From contig CAIPTY010000077.1 in NCBI GenBank assembly GCA_903868145.1, forward strand, positions 1 through 36,088: a stretch of 36,088 nt of DNA, in the 5' to 3' direction. Made by a program: the position numbers and the translations under genes. Below are positions 24,297-34,619 of the stretch, one piece after another. The stretch is from an uncultured Desulfuromonadales bacterium (lineage in GTDB: Bacteria > Desulfobacterota > Desulfuromonadia > Geobacterales > Pseudopelobacteraceae). Every line of letters begins with the position of its first letter. Within the stretch, counting starts at the first letter, position 1. Under the pieces are notes generated by a model. The model searched no databases, had not been told where the DNA came from, and saw nothing but the letters and a program-made list of their open reading frames with translations.

Positions 24297-25604
24297 CTAC
24301 CTTCTCCCCCTGATCCTGATTCCTTTTAAAAACCCCTCATAGTTACGAGTTATCAAATGGGATTCAATCTGAGCCACAGTGTCCATCCCTACCCCAACAG
24401 CAATAAGGAGTGCTGTGCCGCCGAAATAGAAGGGAAGATTAAACTTGCCGATCAAGACCGAAGGAAGTACACACACAACCGAAATATAAATCGCACCTGC
24501 AAAAGTCAGACGAGTAAGAACACTATCCATAAAATCGGAGGTTTCTTTCCCTGGTCTGATGCCCGGGATGTATCCACCATGTTTTTTTATGTTCTCTGCA
24601 ACATCAATCGGATTGAATGTTACAGCCGTGTAGAAATAACAGAAGAATATTATGAACGCAACAAAAAAGACATTATATACCCAATTACCGGGAGAAAGCA
24701 TCTTTGATGCCTGCTGAACCCAAGGAACATCAATGAAATTTGCAATCGTCGCAGGAAACATGATGATAGATGACGCAAAAATAGGCGGAATTACACCCGC
24801 CATATTGACTTTGAGTGGAAGGTGAGATGACTGTGCATTAAAGGTCTTGAGGCCAACCACCCTTTTTGCGTAGTGTATAGGAAGTCGGCGCTGACCACGT
24901 TCCACAAAAATAATACCAGCGATTACAGCAAACATAAGAGCAAGAACAATAATGATGGCGAACAGAGAAATCTGACCTGCATTCAGCAATTTTATCGTAT
25001 TCCCGATTGCAGTAGGAATACGGCAGACGATCCCGGCAAAAATAATCAGCGAGATGCCATTGCCTATTCCCTTTTCAGACATCTGCTCACCGAGCCACAT
25101 GATGAAAGCGGTGCCTGCAGTAAGGGTAATTACTGTCATCACACGGAAAGACCACCCAGGCACAGGAACCACCAGCTCGCCAGCCGGGCCGCGCATACTC
25201 TCCAGTCCTATGGCAATTCCTAGACCTTGGACAACGCTCAACGCTACTGTTCCATAACGTGTATACTGTATAATTTTCTTCCGGCCTGATTCACCCTCTT
25301 TCGAGAGTTTCTCAATTGCAGGAACCACAACAGTAAGAAGCTGGAAAATAATTGAAGAAGAGATATACGGCATAATTCCGAGGGCAAATACCGTCAAACG
25401 CTCCAACGCCCCTCCAGAAAACATGTCAAAAAGGCCAAGTAATGTTCCCTGTGCCTGCTTGAAAAAGGTTGCCAGAGCGATACGGTCAATACCCGGAGTC
25501 GGGATATGACAGCCAATGCGATACACGGCAAGCATCCCCAATGAAAAGAGCACTCGCCTCTTCAATTCTGGGATCTTGAATATGTTCTGAAACGCATCAA
25601 ACAC
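24297..25604 (-). CDS. secY: Protein translocase channel subunit SecY
   Basis: A 435-aa inner-membrane protein with about ten helices that forms the SecYEG channel. Diagnostic blocks include IPTPGID in the first periplasmic loop, the plug-region GGALERLTVFALGIMPYIS, the cytoplasmic loop FVERGQRRLPIHYAKR and VAENIKKHGGYIPGIRPGK. The start is GTG, immediately after the rplO stop with no spacer; the ribosome site GAGGAG lies inside rplO, so translation is coupled. Length is normal. Confidence 0.98.
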   Translation of the reverse strand: MFDAFQNIFKIPELKRRVLFSLGMLAVYRIGCHIPTPGIDRIALATFFKQAQGTLLGLFDMFSGGALERLTVFALGIMPYISSSIIFQLLTVVVPAIEKLSKEGESGRKKIIQYTRYGTVALSVVQGLGIAIGLESMRGPAGELVVPVPGWSFRVMTVITLTAGTAFIMWLGEQMSEKGIGNGISLIIFAGIVCRIPTAIGNTIKLLNAGQISLFAIIIVLALMFAVIAGIIFVERGQRRLPIHYAKRVVGLKTFNAQSSHLPLKVNMAGVIPPIFASSIIMFPATIANFIDVPWVQQASKMLSPGNWVYNVFFVAFIIFFCYFYTAVTFNPIDVAENIKKHGGYIPGIRPGKETSDFMDSVLTRLTFAGAIYISVVCVLPSVLIGKFNLPFYFGGTALLIAVGVGMDTVAQIESHLITRNYEGFLKGIRIRGRR

Positions 25605-26048
25605 TTAAAGAATCTCCTCAGCCGTTCCGCCTGCAGCAACGATCTTCTCTTTAGCAGACTTGCTAAATTTCGAGACAGTTACGCTCAGAGACTTTGAAAT
25701 CTCGCCATTAGCCAAAATCTTGACGGAATCGGCCATACTTTTAACCAACCCCTTAGACACCAGAGCCTGGGTGTCAACTTTCGAGCCAGCTTCAAAAACA
25801 TCAAGTTGCCCCAGATTGATTAATGAGTAGACGGTACGAGTCAGCGGAGTAAAGCCACGTTTGGGTAAACGCCGCTGAAGAGGCATTTGACCGCCTTCAA
25901 ATCCAGCTTTGATACTTCCACCCGAGCGTGCCTTTTGACCCTTATGACCCTTTGTAGCAGTCTTTCCATGTCCAGATCCTGGCCCGCGACCAATGCGCTT
26001 TCTTTTTTTGGTGGAACCCAGTGCTGGTTTAAGAGTGTTTAAATCCAT
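25605..26048 (-). CDS. rplO: 50S ribosomal protein L15
   Basis: A 147-aa late-assembly protein. The Gly/Lys-rich N-terminus (GSTKKRKRIGRGPGSGHGK, KGQKARSGG) winds into 23S rRNA; the compact C-terminal domain ends VAAGGTAEEIL. It starts 15 bp after rpmD and abuts secY directly. Length and motifs are normal. Confidence 0.98.
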   Translation of the reverse strand: MDLNTLKPALGSTKKRKRIGRGPGSGHGKTATKGHKGQKARSGGSIKAGFEGGQMPLQRRLPKRGFTPLTRTVYSLINLGQLDVFEAGSKVDTQALVSKGLVKSMADSVKILANGEISKSLSVTVSKFSKSAKEKIVAAGGTAEEIL

Positions 26049-26063
26049 TATATCTGCCCCTTT

Positions 26064-26243
26064 TTACTCTGCTACACTCAGCATATGACTGATTTTAGAA
26101 ATCATTCCTCTTACCTCGGGTGTGTCAGGCAACTCAACCGAGTGATTCAGTTTTTTCAGCCCAAGACCCGTCACTATTCCCCGGTGTTTTTTAGGCTTAC
26201 CAATTGTACTTTTAACGAGCGTTACCTGTAGCTTGTTGCTCAT
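26064..26243 (-). CDS. rpmD: 50S ribosomal protein L30
   Basis: A 59-aa protein: MSNKLQVTLVKSTIGKPKKH then GLGLKKLNHSVELPDTPEVRGMI. The start at 26243 is chosen because GAGGTGG lies 5 nt upstream and the family begins here; the frame is open for 28 more codons that only overlap the rpsE 3' end. It sits 19 bp after rpsE. Confidence 0.97.
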   Translation of the reverse strand: MSNKLQVTLVKSTIGKPKKHRGIVTGLGLKKLNHSVELPDTPEVRGMISKISHMLSVAE

Positions 26244-26262
26244 GTGACCACCTCGAAAATAT

Positions 26263-26754
26263 TTACTCTGTAATGCCGCGTCGTGCAGCGATCTCTTCAG
26301 GCGTTTTAAGTCTCCTGAGACCGGCAAAAGCCGCTTTTATAACATTATGTGGATTATTGGAACCAAGACATTTCGAGAGGATGTTATTAATACCCGCCGC
26401 CTCAAAGATCGCACGGGCAGCGCCTCCAGCGATGACTCCAGTTCCGGCAGAAGCCGGGATCATCAATAGTTTGCCAGCACCAAATTTGCCTTCAATTTCA
26501 AAAGGTATCGTCTGGTTCTGATTTACCGGGACTTTTATAAGGTTTTTCTTGGCCTGCTCTACACCTTTTCGAATGGCTTCCGGCACTTCATTCGCCTTCC
26601 CCAGACCATAACCAACGTGACCGTTACCGTCACCAACAACAATCAGGGCAGAAAAGCTAAATCGACGACCACCTTTTACAACTTTGGCAACACGACCGAT
26701 ATGGACAACACGATCTGTAAGATTTAGTTCAGCTGGATTTATAATTCTACTCAA
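26263..26754 (-). CDS. rpsE: 30S ribosomal protein S5
   Basis: A 163-aa protein near the mRNA entry channel, important for decoding accuracy. The N-terminal dsRNA-binding fold ([19 protein letters not shown]) is followed by [19 protein letters not shown] and the C-terminal [17 protein letters not shown]. It lies 20 bp after rplR and ends 19 bp before rpmD. Nothing unusual is seen. Confidence 0.98.
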   Translation of the reverse strand: MSRIINPAELNLTDRVVHIGRVAKVVKGGRRFSFSALIVVGDGNGHVGYGLGKANEVPEAIRKGVEQAKKNLIKVPVNQNQTIPFEIEGKFGAGKLLMIPASAGTGVIAGGAARAIFEAAGINNILSKCLGSNNPHNVIKAAFAGLRRLKTPEEIAARRGITE

Positions 26755-26774
26755 TGAAAGCCTCCTCTGTTACT

Positions 26775-27140
26775 TTAAAAAAGAAGCCCACCCTCGCGGG
26801 CGGCGTCTGCAAGTGCTTTTATTCTGCCATGATAGAGAAAACCATTCCGGTCGAAAACAACAGTCAGTATACCCTTTTCTATTGCAAGTCTCGCAATCTC
26901 TTTACCAACAGACACGGCCGCAACAGTATTTCCCGTATACGCAAGCTCACTTGCGCCGGAAGATAGCGTCGAACATGCTACCAAGGTAACTCCCCTGGTA
27001 TCATCAATAATCTGGGCGTAGATATGACGAGCACTTTTGAACACATTGAGACGTGGTCGTATGAGCGAACCGCGAACTTTTTTCCGTACCCGCACCTGGC
27101 GCTTTCGCCTAGTAATCGTTTTTATAGCAGTCTTAGCCAC
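26775..27140 (-). CDS. rplR: 50S ribosomal protein L18
   Basis: A 121-aa 5S rRNA-binding protein. Diagnostic features are the basic N-terminus ([16 protein letters not shown]), [18 protein letters not shown] and the C-terminal [24 protein letters not shown]. With L5 it carries 5S rRNA into the central protuberance. It is flanked by rplF and rpsE at 19-20 bp. Confidence 0.98.
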   Translation of the reverse strand: MAKTAIKTITRRKRQVRVRKKVRGSLIRPRLNVFKSARHIYAQIIDDTRGVTLVACSTLSSGASELAYTGNTVAAVSVGKEIARLAIEKGILTVVFDRNGFLYHGRIKALADAAREGGLLF

Positions 27141-27159
27141 ACATTTCTCCTTATAAAGA

Positions 27160-27699
27160 CTATTTCTTGCCTGTTTTACCGGCTTTTCTCAATATAGTCT
27201 CGTTAGCATACTTGACACCCTTACCTTTGTATGGTTCGGGAGAACGGAACGACCGTATTTTGGCGGCAGTCTGACCCACCAGTTCCTTGTCGAACCCTTT
27301 TACAGACAACTTTGTCATTTTATCTACATCTATGGCTATCCCTTCAGGAATGGCAAAATTAACCGGATGGGAGTAGCCGAGACTTAGTACAAGATCCCTC
27401 CCCTTAACTTCAGCACGATACCCAACTCCGTTGATTTCAAGGTCAGTTTTAAAACCTTTTGTTACTCCGGTAACCATATTATGTATCAATGTACGGGTTA
27501 GGCCATGAGCTGAACGAGTCGCAGCTGTCTCATCATTTCTGATCACCTCAAGCAGCGTATCGGATATGTTCAGAGTCACACACGCCATAATTGATCGGTT
27601 GAGGGTACCGTTGGGACCCTGTACCGTAAGCGCTGAATTTTCAAGCGTTATCTTGACACCTGTTGGAATCTCTATGGGAAGTTTCCCTATTCTTGACAT
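27160..27699 (-). CDS. rplF: 50S ribosomal protein L6
   Basis: A 179-aa protein near the sarcin-ricin loop and factor-binding site. [17 protein letters not shown] opens the first of two related domains; the second ends with the signature [14 protein letters not shown]. It lies between rpsH and rplR in standard spc order. The length is normal. Confidence 0.98.
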   Translation of the reverse strand: MSRIGKLPIEIPTGVKITLENSALTVQGPNGTLNRSIMACVTLNISDTLLEVIRNDETAATRSAHGLTRTLIHNMVTGVTKGFKTDLEINGVGYRAEVKGRDLVLSLGYSHPVNFAIPEGIAIDVDKMTKLSVKGFDKELVGQTAAKIRSFRSPEPYKGKGVKYANETILRKAGKTGKK

Positions 27700-27726
27700 T
27701 TACACATGCTCCTTGATCTTTGTTAA

Positions 27727-28125
27727 TTACCAGATAGTGCAGATAAGTTCGCCACCTACACCGGCCTTACGTGCCGCAGAATCAGTTATGATCCCTTTTG
27801 AGGTGGACAGAACAGCAACCCCAAGACCACTCTTTATCACCGGTATGTCTTCCGACTTAACATACACTCGACCACCTGGTTTGCTGATCCGCTTAATTTC
27901 ATTGATGACAGAATCTTTTTCATCAATGTATTTAAGATAAACCCTGAGAATGCCCTGAAGGTTGTCGGATATAACCTTATAGTTTTTGATAAAGCCCTCT
28001 TGCTTGAGAACGTTTGCAATACTTACCTTCAGATTAGACGAAGGGATATCAACCTTCTGCAGCTTGACCATATTCGCGTTCCGTATCCTGGTCAGCATGT
28101 CAGCAACTGGATCTGTCATGGACAT
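27727..28125 (-). CDS. rpsH: 30S ribosomal protein S8
   Basis: A 132-aa central-domain 16S-binding protein. [17 protein letters not shown] at the start and [20 protein letters not shown] at the end are diagnostic. The start at 28125 is supported by AGGAG 10 nt upstream; an ATG two codons in is possible. In E. coli S8 represses the spc operon; no matching site was identified here. The 41-bp gap to rpsN is unremarkable. Confidence 0.98.
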   Translation of the reverse strand: MSMTDPVADMLTRIRNANMVKLQKVDIPSSNLKVSIANVLKQEGFIKNYKVISDNLQGILRVYLKYIDEKDSVINEIKRISKPGGRVYVKSEDIPVIKSGLGVAVLSTSKGIITDSAARKAGVGGELICTIW

Positions 28126-28166
28126 CGTGCATGCACTCCTATCAATTTCTTCAATCTAAAGTTATA

Positions 28167-28352
28167 TTACCAACTGGACTTGATCACACCCGGTATCTGG
28201 CCAGCCGAGGCGTATTTTCGCAGACAAATCCTGCACATCTTAAACTTCCGGTAAAAGGCTTTGGGTCTTCCGCATATAAGACACCGACTGTGTTCCTGAA
28301 CCTTGAATTTAGGTTTACGTTGCGACTTTATAATCATTGAAACTTTTGCCAC
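28167..28352 (-). CDS. rpsN: 30S ribosomal protein S14, zinc-binding short form
   Basis: A 61-aa protein of the type-Z (short) class, with zinc ligands in C24-x2-C27 and C40-x2-C43 (RCLICGR, MCRICLR). The longer zinc-free paralogue used in zinc starvation is not in this window. [17 protein letters not shown] opens it and VIKSSW ends it, as expected for the family. Confidence 0.97.
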   Translation of the reverse strand: MAKVSMIIKSQRKPKFKVQEHSRCLICGRPKAFYRKFKMCRICLRKYASAGQIPGVIKSSW

Positions 28353-28372
28353 GGAATCCTCCCGGAGTTTTC

Positions 28373-28912
28373 TTAGTTCCTGAACGGCATGCCCATGTAC
28401 TTTAACAGAGCTTTGCTCTCTTCGTCTGTCTTGGCACTGGTCACTATCGTAATATTAAGCCCTTTAATCTTATCCACGGCATCATAACTGATCTCAGGAA
28501 ATATCAGCTGTTCCTTGATTCCCAGAGTGTAGTTTCCCTTACCGTCAAATGCCTTACCGGATACGCCCTTAAAATCACGCACCCTGGCCAGTGAAACATT
28601 CACCAGACGATCCAGAAACTCGTACATCTTTTCACGGCGAAGCGTAACCATGCAACCGATAGGCATTCCCTGACGAAGTTTAAAGGTTGCTATAGACTTC
28701 TTTGCCTTGGTTATTACGGATTTCTGACCGGTTATTGCATTGAGTTCCAAGGTTGCGGAATCGAGTATCTTGACATTCTGAATCGCCTCACCAAGCCCCA
28801 TATTCACAACAATCTTTTCAATGCGCGGCACTTCCATTATATTTTTATAGTTGAAATCAGAGCGCAACTTAGGAATAATTTCTGTGCTATATTTTTCTTT
28901 TAAACGCGCCAT
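28373..28912 (-). CDS. rplE: 50S ribosomal protein L5
   Basis: A 179-aa 5S rRNA-binding protein of the central protuberance. Diagnostic blocks are [39 protein letters not shown] and the C-terminal [17 protein letters not shown]. It lies 18 bp after rplX and 20 bp before rpsN. The length is normal. Confidence 0.98.
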   Translation of the reverse strand: MARLKEKYSTEIIPKLRSDFNYKNIMEVPRIEKIVVNMGLGEAIQNVKILDSATLELNAITGQKSVITKAKKSIATFKLRQGMPIGCMVTLRREKMYEFLDRLVNVSLARVRDFKGVSGKAFDGKGNYTLGIKEQLIFPEISYDAVDKIKGLNITIVTSAKTDEESKALLKYMGMPFRN

Positions 28913-28930
28913 AATAGTAATTTCTCCCGT

Positions 28931-29257
28931 CTATTTCTGAAGAGGACTTCCGCATTTGATGCAGATTCTCTGTTTTTCACCATTTTCCAGTTGCTGCCTG
29001 CGTGTCCTGACCGGTTTGGCACACTTTGCGCAGAACGGCATGACATTGGAGATATGAATAGGCGCCTCTTTCTCCTTGATCCCGCCCGGTTCATTTCCTT
29101 TTGCCTTCAGGTGGCGCTTGACCATATTAAGGCCGGAAACGACAACGCTGTCCTTTTTAGGCAAAAGTTGCAGTATCTGTCCGGTCTTGCTTTTCTCTTT
29201 ACCGGCAATAATCATCACCGTATCGCCTTTACTGACATGAGATTTCGTGGCTTGCAT
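28931..29257 (-). CDS. rplX: 50S ribosomal protein L24
   Basis: A 108-aa assembly-initiator protein with an N-terminal KOW motif (KSHVSKGDTVMIIAGKEKSK) and a C-terminal CAKC ... CIKCG pair of CxxC motifs, a putative zinc knuckle. The ATG at 29257 is preferred over a TTG one codon upstream because GGAG lies 6 nt before it. It sits 18 bp after rplN. Confidence 0.97.
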   Translation of the reverse strand: MQATKSHVSKGDTVMIIAGKEKSKTGQILQLLPKKDSVVVSGLNMVKRHLKAKGNEPGGIKEKEAPIHISNVMPFCAKCAKPVRTRRQQLENGEKQRICIKCGSPLQK

Positions 29258-29275
29258 CAATTTCTCCGATTCCGT

Positions 29276-29644
29276 TTAAAGTACTTCAGGCGCGAGGGAA
29301 ATGATTTTCATGAATTTCTTCGCACGCAACTCCCTGGCAACTGGACCAAAAATGCGCGTTCCCACAGGCTCCTTCTGGTTATTAATGACGACGCCCGAAT
29401 TATCATCAAAGCGTATATAAGAGCCATCAGGCCGACCGAGCTCCTTGGCTGTTCTCACAATAACCGCTTTGACAACATCACCCTTTTTGACCTTGGAGTT
29501 AGGGAGAGCCTCTCGAACCGAGGCTACGATAATATCACCTATGCCGGCATATTTGCGCTTGGAACCACCCAGAACTTTAATACAAAAAAGTTTCTTGGCA
29601 CCCGAATTGTCTGCAACATCTAATATTGACTGCATTTGTATCAT
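29276..29644 (-). CDS. rplN: 50S ribosomal protein L14
   Basis: A 122-aa beta-barrel protein at the subunit interface. [19 protein letters not shown] and [20 protein letters not shown], with the end [21 protein letters not shown], are diagnostic. It lies between rpsQ and rplX with 17-18 bp spacers. Nothing unusual is seen. Confidence 0.98.
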   Translation of the reverse strand: MIQMQSILDVADNSGAKKLFCIKVLGGSKRKYAGIGDIIVASVREALPNSKVKKGDVVKAVIVRTAKELGRPDGSYIRFDDNSGVVINNQKEPVGTRIFGPVARELRAKKFMKIISLAPEVL

Positions 29645-29661
29645 TACGTGATACCCCTGTC

Positions 29662-29919
29662 CTAAGAAATGCTTTCAATGATCTGTTTAAGATTCCATCG
29701 TTTATCTTTGCTGAGAGGGCGACATTCAATGATCTGAACCCGATCCCCTACCTTGCTTATATTCTGCTCATCGTGGACCTTGTATTTTACACTACGCTTA
29801 ATATACTTGTTATAGACCTGATGCTTAACAAGACGATCAACCTTGACGACAACGGTCTTCTGCATCTTGTTGCTTACAACAACACCAACCTGGGTTTTCC
29901 TGTGACCACGCTCACTCAT
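29662..29919 (-). CDS. rpsQ: 30S ribosomal protein S17
   Basis: An 85-aa OB-fold protein that binds 16S rRNA early. [19 protein letters not shown] and [19 protein letters not shown] are diagnostic. It lies 10 bp after rpmC and 17 bp before rplN. The length is normal. Confidence 0.98.
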   Translation of the reverse strand: MSERGHRKTQVGVVVSNKMQKTVVVKVDRLVKHQVYNKYIKRSVKYKVHDEQNISKVGDRVQIIECRPLSKDKRWNLKQIIESIS

Positions 29920-29929
29920 CTGTTGCTCC

Positions 29930-30118
29930 CTATGCCTTGTTCTCAGTAATTATTGTACTGACCCGAGCAATATCCCTGCGGATACCTTTCAGCCTGGATG
30001 TATTCTCCAACCTGCCCGTGTGAAGCTGGAACTTGAGATTAAAAAGCTCCTTTGTAAGATCACCCTGCTTCATCGAAAGTTCTTCGGCAGATAGTCCACG
30101 CAACTCATTCGGCTTCAT
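29930..30118 (-). CDS. rpmC: 50S ribosomal protein L29
   Basis: A 62-aa two-helix protein at the tunnel exit, part of the docking site for SRP and trigger factor. [18 protein letters not shown] and the end [13 protein letters not shown] are diagnostic. The start at 30118 has GGGGGGATC just upstream; the frame is open for 34 more codons that merely overlap rplP. The true overlap with rplP is 14 bases. Confidence 0.97.
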   Translation of the reverse strand: MKPNELRGLSAEELSMKQGDLTKELFNLKFQLHTGRLENTSRLKGIRRDIARVSTIITENKA

Positions 30119-30530
30119 GCAGATCCCCCCTGGCAATGAACTTGGTGGCAAGGGGTAGTTTATGGGCTGCAAGCCGGAGCGCTTCACGAGCAATCTCCTC
30201 ACTAACTCCTTCCATTTCATACAATATCGTTCCTGGTTTCACAACTGCAACCCATGAATCAGGAGAACCCTTGCCTTTGCCCATCCTTGTTTCGGCAGGT
30301 TTGGCAGTGAGGGGTTTATCCGGAAAAACGCGTATCCAGATTTTACCGCCCCTTTTGATATAACGGGTCATGGCGATACGAGCCGCTTCGATTTGACGCG
30401 AGTCTAGCCAACCACACTCTGTTGACTGAAGACCATATTCTCCGAATGAAAGCGCTATTCCACGGCAAGGCTTGCCAGACATGCGACCTTTCATCTGCTT
30501 CCTATGTTTGACCCTTTTAGGCATTAACAT
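30105..30530 (-). CDS. rplP: 50S ribosomal protein L16
   Basis: A 141-aa protein that organises the A-site region of 23S rRNA and contacts t[22 protein letters not shown], the conserved [10 protein letters not shown]-like [20 protein letters not shown] and [20 protein letters not shown] are diagnostic. It overlaps rpmC by 14 bases, so the two are translationally coupled. Confidence 0.98.
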   Translation of the reverse strand: MLMPKRVKHRKQMKGRMSGKPCRGIALSFGEYGLQSTECGWLDSRQIEAARIAMTRYIKRGGKIWIRVFPDKPLTAKPAETRMGKGKGSPDSWVAVVKPGTILYEMEGVSEEIAREALRLAAHKLPLATKFIARGDLHEAE

Positions 30531-30562
30531 TGATACATGCTCCTGTTTACTGATTAAAAGTC

Positions 30563-31195
30563 TTACTGACCGGGAAGAATCTCACCTTTGAAAATAAGAA
30601 CCTTGATTCCTATGAGTCCATATGTTGTTTTTGCTTCTGCAAATCCATAATCAATATCAGCGCGCAAGGTATGAAGAGGAACACGACCCTCACGATACCA
30701 CTCTGTGCGAGCAATTTCAGCGCCACCGAGCCGTCCTGAGCAGGTAATTCGGATTCCCTTTGCACCGAACTTGAGAGCCGATGTAACGCTCTTTTTCATG
30801 GCACGACGGAAAGTAATTCTGCGTTCCAGTTGCAAGGCAACATTTTCTGCAACAAGTTGCGCATCGAGTTCTGGTTTGCGTACCTCATGGATATTTATGA
30901 ATATTTCTTTTGAGGTGAGCGCGGAGAGCTCTTTTTTTATCGTCTCCACCTCAGAACCTTTTTTCCCTATGATAAGACCTGGTCGCGCAGTATGGATATT
31001 TATTTTTGTCTTATTTGCAGCACGTTCGATATCTATTTTAGATACACCTGAATTAAAAAGACGCTTTTTCAGGAACTTCCTGATGGCAATATCTTCGTGC
31101 AAAAGCTTCGCGTAATCGGCTTCCGCATACCACTTGGAGTCCCATGTCTTTATAACGCCAAGCCTGAAACCTATTGGATGTACTTTCTGTCCCAA
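30563..31195 (-). CDS. rpsC: 30S ribosomal protein S3
   Basis: A 210-aa head protein at the mRNA entry. [20 protein letters not shown] opens it; a type-II KH domain lies at about 40-105 ([20 protein letters not shown]); the C-terminal domain has [20 protein letters not shown]. It lies 24 bp after rplV and 32 bp before rplP. The length is normal. Confidence 0.98.
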   Translation of the reverse strand: MGQKVHPIGFRLGVIKTWDSKWYAEADYAKLLHEDIAIRKFLKKRLFNSGVSKIDIERAANKTKINIHTARPGLIIGKKGSEVETIKKELSALTSKEIFINIHEVRKPELDAQLVAENVALQLERRITFRRAMKKSVTSALKFGAKGIRITCSGRLGGAEIARTEWYREGRVPLHTLRADIDYGFAEAKTTYGLIGIKVLIFKGEILPGQ

Positions 31196-31219
31196 ACTTC
31201 ACCTCCAGGAGAATAAAAA

Positions 31220-31555
31220 CTACTTCGTATCGGAAAGCGTAACAGCAATGTGACTTGTCGGCTTACGAATCTTACTGGCACGCCCCATAGCCCGAGGGAC
31301 AAAACGTTTCAGCACTGCCCCACCATCAACGCAGACCGACTTGACAAACAGGCGATCAACATCAGAGACACCCTTCTGCTCTGCATTTGAAACTGCAGAT
31401 TGGAGAAGTGACACGATAACTTTGGCCGAAGGATTCGGCATAAATTTCAGTGTATTAAGTGCATCCTGTATTTTTTTCCCTCTGACGAGATCTACAACCA
31501 AACGGGTTTTCCGTGGAGAGAGACGAACAGATGTAAGCTTGGCGCTGGATTCCAT
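31220..31555 (-). CDS. rplV: 50S ribosomal protein L22
   Basis: A 111-aa protein with a long hairpin that lines the exit tunnel; changes in that hairpin give macrolide resistance in other bacteria. VRLSPRKTRLVVDLVRGK and the hairpin VDGGAVLKRFVPRAMGRA are diagnostic. It lies between rpsS and rpsC at 13 and 24 bp. Confidence 0.98.
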   Translation of the reverse strand: MESSAKLTSVRLSPRKTRLVVDLVRGKKIQDALNTLKFMPNPSAKVIVSLLQSAVSNAEQKGVSDVDRLFVKSVCVDGGAVLKRFVPRAMGRASKIRKPTSHIAVTLSDTK

Positions 31556-31568
31556 GTATTTCCCCTTA

Positions 31569-31847
31569 CTACTTCTTTACTTTGCTTTTCTTGTCAGCAG
31601 CGTGTCCGTGAAATGTCCGGGTGGGAGAGAATTCGCCCAATTTGTGACCAACCATATTTTCTGTAACAAAAACGGGAATGAACTTTCTACCATTATGCAC
31701 AGCCAGACTCAAACCGATAAAGTCGGGTGTAATCGTAGAACGTCGCGACCACGTTTTTATGATTTTTTTTGAGTTCGGACCCTCGGTCTGAACTTTCTTG
31801 ATCAAGTGGCCATCTACAAACGGACCCTTTTTAATTGAACGTGCCAT
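31569..31847 (-). CDS. rpsS: 30S ribosomal protein S19
   Basis: A 92-aa head protein that pairs with S13 and reaches the A site. [30 protein letters not shown] and [16 protein letters not shown] are diagnostic. It lies 19 bp after rplB and 13 bp before rplV. Nothing unusual is seen. Confidence 0.98.
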   Translation of the reverse strand: MARSIKKGPFVDGHLIKKVQTEGPNSKKIIKTWSRRSTITPDFIGLSLAVHNGRKFIPVFVTENMVGHKLGEFSPTRTFHGHAADKKSKVKK

Positions 31848-31866
31848 AAATATCAGCCTCTCGATA

Positions 31867-32691
31867 TTATTTACTGCGCTTCTTCACAATGAAGCGGTCA
31901 GAAGACTTGTTTGTTCTGGTTTTATAACCCTTGGTGGGAATGCCCCATGGTGTTACAGGGTGGCGACCTCCCGAGGTACGACCCTCACCGCCACCATGCG
32001 GATGATCAACCGGATTCATTGCAACACCGCGAACTTTAGGACGTTTTCCAAGCCAGCGAGAACGCCCAGCTTTACCAATACTCACGTTCTCATAATCAAT
32101 ATTGCCAACCTGACCAATCGTAGCGTAGCAGTCCTGCAATATCAGACGGACTTCACCCGATGGAAGCTTAATCTGCGAATATTTGCCCTCTTTGGACATA
32201 AGTTGGGCGAAGGTGCCGGCACTCCTGGCCAACTGGGCGCCTTTACCAATTTTGAGCTCAATATTATGAATAATGGTACCAAGCGGAATTGCGCGCAACG
32301 GAAGTGCATTGCCCGGTTTGATATCAGCTTCAGGACCACTGATCACCGTGTCGCCGACCTTCAGGTCGAGTGGTGCGAGTATATACCGTTTTTCACCGTC
32401 AATGTAATGAAGAAGGGCAATTCGTGCGCTTCTATTCGGATCGTACTCTATACTTGCCACTTTCGCAGGAATACTCGTTTTGTCACGCCGGAAATCGATA
32501 ATTCGATACTTTTGTTTGTGACCGCCACCTATATGGCGAGCGGTTATCCGACCCAAAGAGTTTCTTCCACCACTTTTAGTCTGAGAAACCAGAAGCGATT
32601 TTTCAGGTTTATCCGTTGTAATCTCTTCAAATGTCGAGCAGGTCTGGTGCCTACGTCCCGCCGATGTTGGTTTATAACTTTTGATTGCCAT
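31867..32691 (-). CDS. rplB: 50S ribosomal protein L2
   Basis: A 274-aa protein needed for subunit joining and peptidyl transfer. An N-terminal OB fold ([17 protein letters not shown]) and an SH3-like domain precede the C-terminal signature [16 protein letters not shown], which includes the conserved histidine near the catalytic centre. It lies 21 bp after rplW. The length is normal. Confidence 0.98.
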   Translation of the reverse strand: MAIKSYKPTSAGRRHQTCSTFEEITTDKPEKSLLVSQTKSGGRNSLGRITARHIGGGHKQKYRIIDFRRDKTSIPAKVASIEYDPNRSARIALLHYIDGEKRYILAPLDLKVGDTVISGPEADIKPGNALPLRAIPLGTIIHNIELKIGKGAQLARSAGTFAQLMSKEGKYSQIKLPSGEVRLILQDCYATIGQVGNIDYENVSIGKAGRSRWLGKRPKVRGVAMNPVDHPHGGGEGRTSGGRHPVTPWGIPTKGYKTRTNKSSDRFIVKKRSK

Positions 32692-32712
32692 TGTGAACCC
32701 CGAACGTGTTAA

Positions 32713-32997
32713 TTAGACTTCAAAGAAATCTATGGACTGCCCCTCTTGGAGGGTCACGTACGCCTTCTTCCAATTTGAGCGTTTAGCACTGTTTTTTCCA
32801 AAACGTTTTACCTTGCCCGCAACATTAACTGTTCTGACATCGGAAACCTGCACCTTAAAAAGTGCTTCAACCGCTTGCCTGATCTCGATCTTGTTGGCAT
32901 CCCTATCAACGACAAGAGAAACCGTATTCGTCGAATCGCTGCCAAGAGACGTTTTTTCAGTCACATGCGGCTTCTTAATAACGGAATAGATATTCAT
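32713..32997 (-). CDS. rplW: 50S ribosomal protein L23
   Basis: A 94-aa tunnel-exit protein that docks trigger factor and [39 protein letters not shown] and [15 protein letters not shown] are diagnostic. It overlaps rplD by 4 bases and lies 21 bp before rplB. Confidence 0.97.
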   Translation of the reverse strand: MNIYSVIKKPHVTEKTSLGSDSTNTVSLVVDRDANKIEIRQAVEALFKVQVSDVRTVNVAGKVKRFGKNSAKRSNWKKAYVTLQEGQSIDFFEV

Positions 32998-33617
32998 TTC
33001 TGCAACACTCCTTCAACCGTCTGAACTGAACCCTGGGTAAAGATGATATTTTTGTACTTGAGCATATCATGTATATTCAAGGCGTCATATTTCAGCAACT
33101 TTACATGAGGAACATTACGTGCGGAGAGCATGAAGTTATTATCAAGCTCATCCGTGACAATCAGAGAACGTTCAAGTTCAAAACACTTCATAAAAGCAAC
33201 GAACTCTTTGGTTGAAATTGTATTAAGCGCCAGTTTATCAACTACCGTAATGCGGTCGTTCTTGAACTGCAACGATAATGCGGAACGTAGCGCAGCATTT
33301 CGGGCTTTTTTATTCATACTCAGATCATATGTTTTCGGTTGAGGGCCGAACGCAACACCACCACCCGGATACTGAGGTGCCCTGCTGCAGCCTTGACGAG
33401 CATTGCCCGTACCCTTCTGCTTGAATGGTTTTTTTCCGCCGCCAGATACCGAAGCACGATTTTTAACGGCTACTGTTCCAGCACGTCTGTTTGCAAGCTG
33501 AATACGGAGAGCCTGGTGCATGAGGTGCTCTTTTACCTCGGCAGCGAACACCTCTTCAGACAAAAGCAGTTCCCCGACTTTCTGTCTGGTCATATCAAAT
33601 AATGCTATCGAAGGCAT
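32994..33617 (-). CDS. rplD: 50S ribosomal protein L4
   Basis: A 207-aa protein whose extended loop lines the exit tunnel. The loop is visible as [15 protein letters not shown] then [18 protein letters not shown]. In E. coli L4 represses its own S10 operon through the mRNA leader; no such leader can be recognised here, since rpsJ follows tuf by only 18 bp. It overlaps rplW by 4 bases. Confidence 0.98.
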   Translation of the reverse strand: MPSIALFDMTRQKVGELLLSEEVFAAEVKEHLMHQALRIQLANRRAGTVAVKNRASVSGGGKKPFKQKGTGNARQGCSRAPQYPGGGVAFGPQPKTYDLSMNKKARNAALRSALSLQFKNDRITVVDKLALNTISTKEFVAFMKCFELERSLIVTDELDNNFMLSARNVPHVKLLKYDALNIHDMLKYKNIIFTQGSVQTVEGVLQK

Positions 33618-33636
33618 ACTCGTAACTCCCGAACTA

Positions 33637-34263
33637 TTACTTTATACTCTGTTTGATAATGACAATATTGTTTTTATGGCCGGGGATTGCTCCCTTGATC
33701 AACATCAGATTTTCAGCCGTGTCAACCCTCACCACCTGAAGTCGCTGGATGGTAACTCGTTCATTTCCCATTTGACCGGGCATTTTCTTGTTTTTAAAGA
33801 CACGTGAGGGAGTCGCAGATGCGCCGATTGAACCAGGGGCTCTATGAAACCGGGATCCGTGTGATGCACGCCCACCCTTAAAGTTCCAACGCTTTATGAC
33901 ACCCTGAAAACCCTTGCCTATACTCGTCCCAGTCACGTCTACAAAATCACCGGCGGCAAACTGTTCCACCGTTAACAGATCTCCAAGATTCAAATCAGAC
34001 GAGTTTTCAAGCTTCAGTTCCTTGAGATACCTGAAAACGCCCTGTCCAGCTTTTGTGCAATGGCCAAGAAGAGGTTTGGAGGCAGTCGCAGCAGTTATCG
34101 ACTCAAAACCAACCTGAACGGCTGAATAACCATCTGTATCCTGAAGTTTTTTCTGAGTGACCACACAGGGGCCAGCCAGTATGACCGTAACCGGTAGTCT
34201 GGTTCCGTCCTCAGTAAATATCTGGGTCATTCCCAGTTTTTTTCCGATGATACCTTTCTTCAT
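33637..34263 (-). CDS. rplC: 50S ribosomal protein L3
   Basis: A 208-aa assembly-initiator protein whose loop reaches the peptidyl-transferase centre. [20 protein letters not shown] and [20 protein letters not shown] are diagnostic. The start at 34263 is the family start with GGGAAGAG just upstream; an in-frame ATG four codons earlier (34275) is possible. It lies 29 bp after rpsJ. Confidence 0.97.
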   Translation of the reverse strand: MKKGIIGKKLGMTQIFTEDGTRLPVTVILAGPCVVTQKKLQDTDGYSAVQVGFESITAATASKPLLGHCTKAGQGVFRYLKELKLENSSDLNLGDLLTVEQFAAGDFVDVTGTSIGKGFQGVIKRWNFKGGRASHGSRFHRAPGSIGASATPSRVFKNKKMPGQMGNERVTIQRLQVVRVDTAENLMLIKGAIPGHKNNIVIIKQSIK

Positions 34264-34292
34264 AGCTCTTCCCATCCAGTAGTGATAATTAT

Positions 34293-34601
34293 TTAGAGTT
34301 TGATCTCGACATCCACACCGGCTGAAAGATCAAGCTTCATGAGTGCATCCACTGTCTGCTGCGTGGGGTCAAGGATGTCAATCAAGCGCTTATGGGTTCT
34401 GATCTCAAATTGATCGCGAGACTTCTTATCCACATGCGGACCACGGAGAACACAGTACTTGTTAATTACAGTTGGAAGGGGTATGGGCCCCGCAACGCGT
34501 GCACCGGTTCTCTTTGCGGTTTCGACAATCTCGCCAACCGAAACGTCCAGCAGTTTGTGGTCATATGCCTTAAGGCGAATTCTGATCTTCTGGTTCTGCA
34601 T
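34293..34601 (-). CDS. rpsJ: 30S ribosomal protein S10
   Basis: A 102-aa protein that also acts as NusE in antitermination. [23 protein letters not shown] and [20 protein letters not shown] are diagnostic. It heads the S10 cluster but starts only 18 bp after tuf, so it is probably co-transcribed with it. Confidence 0.98.
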   Translation of the reverse strand: MQNQKIRIRLKAYDHKLLDVSVGEIVETAKRTGARVAGPIPLPTVINKYCVLRGPHVDKKSRDQFEIRTHKRLIDILDPTQQTVDALMKLDLSAGVDVEIKL

Positions 34602-34619
34602 TGATATCCTCGTTAACTT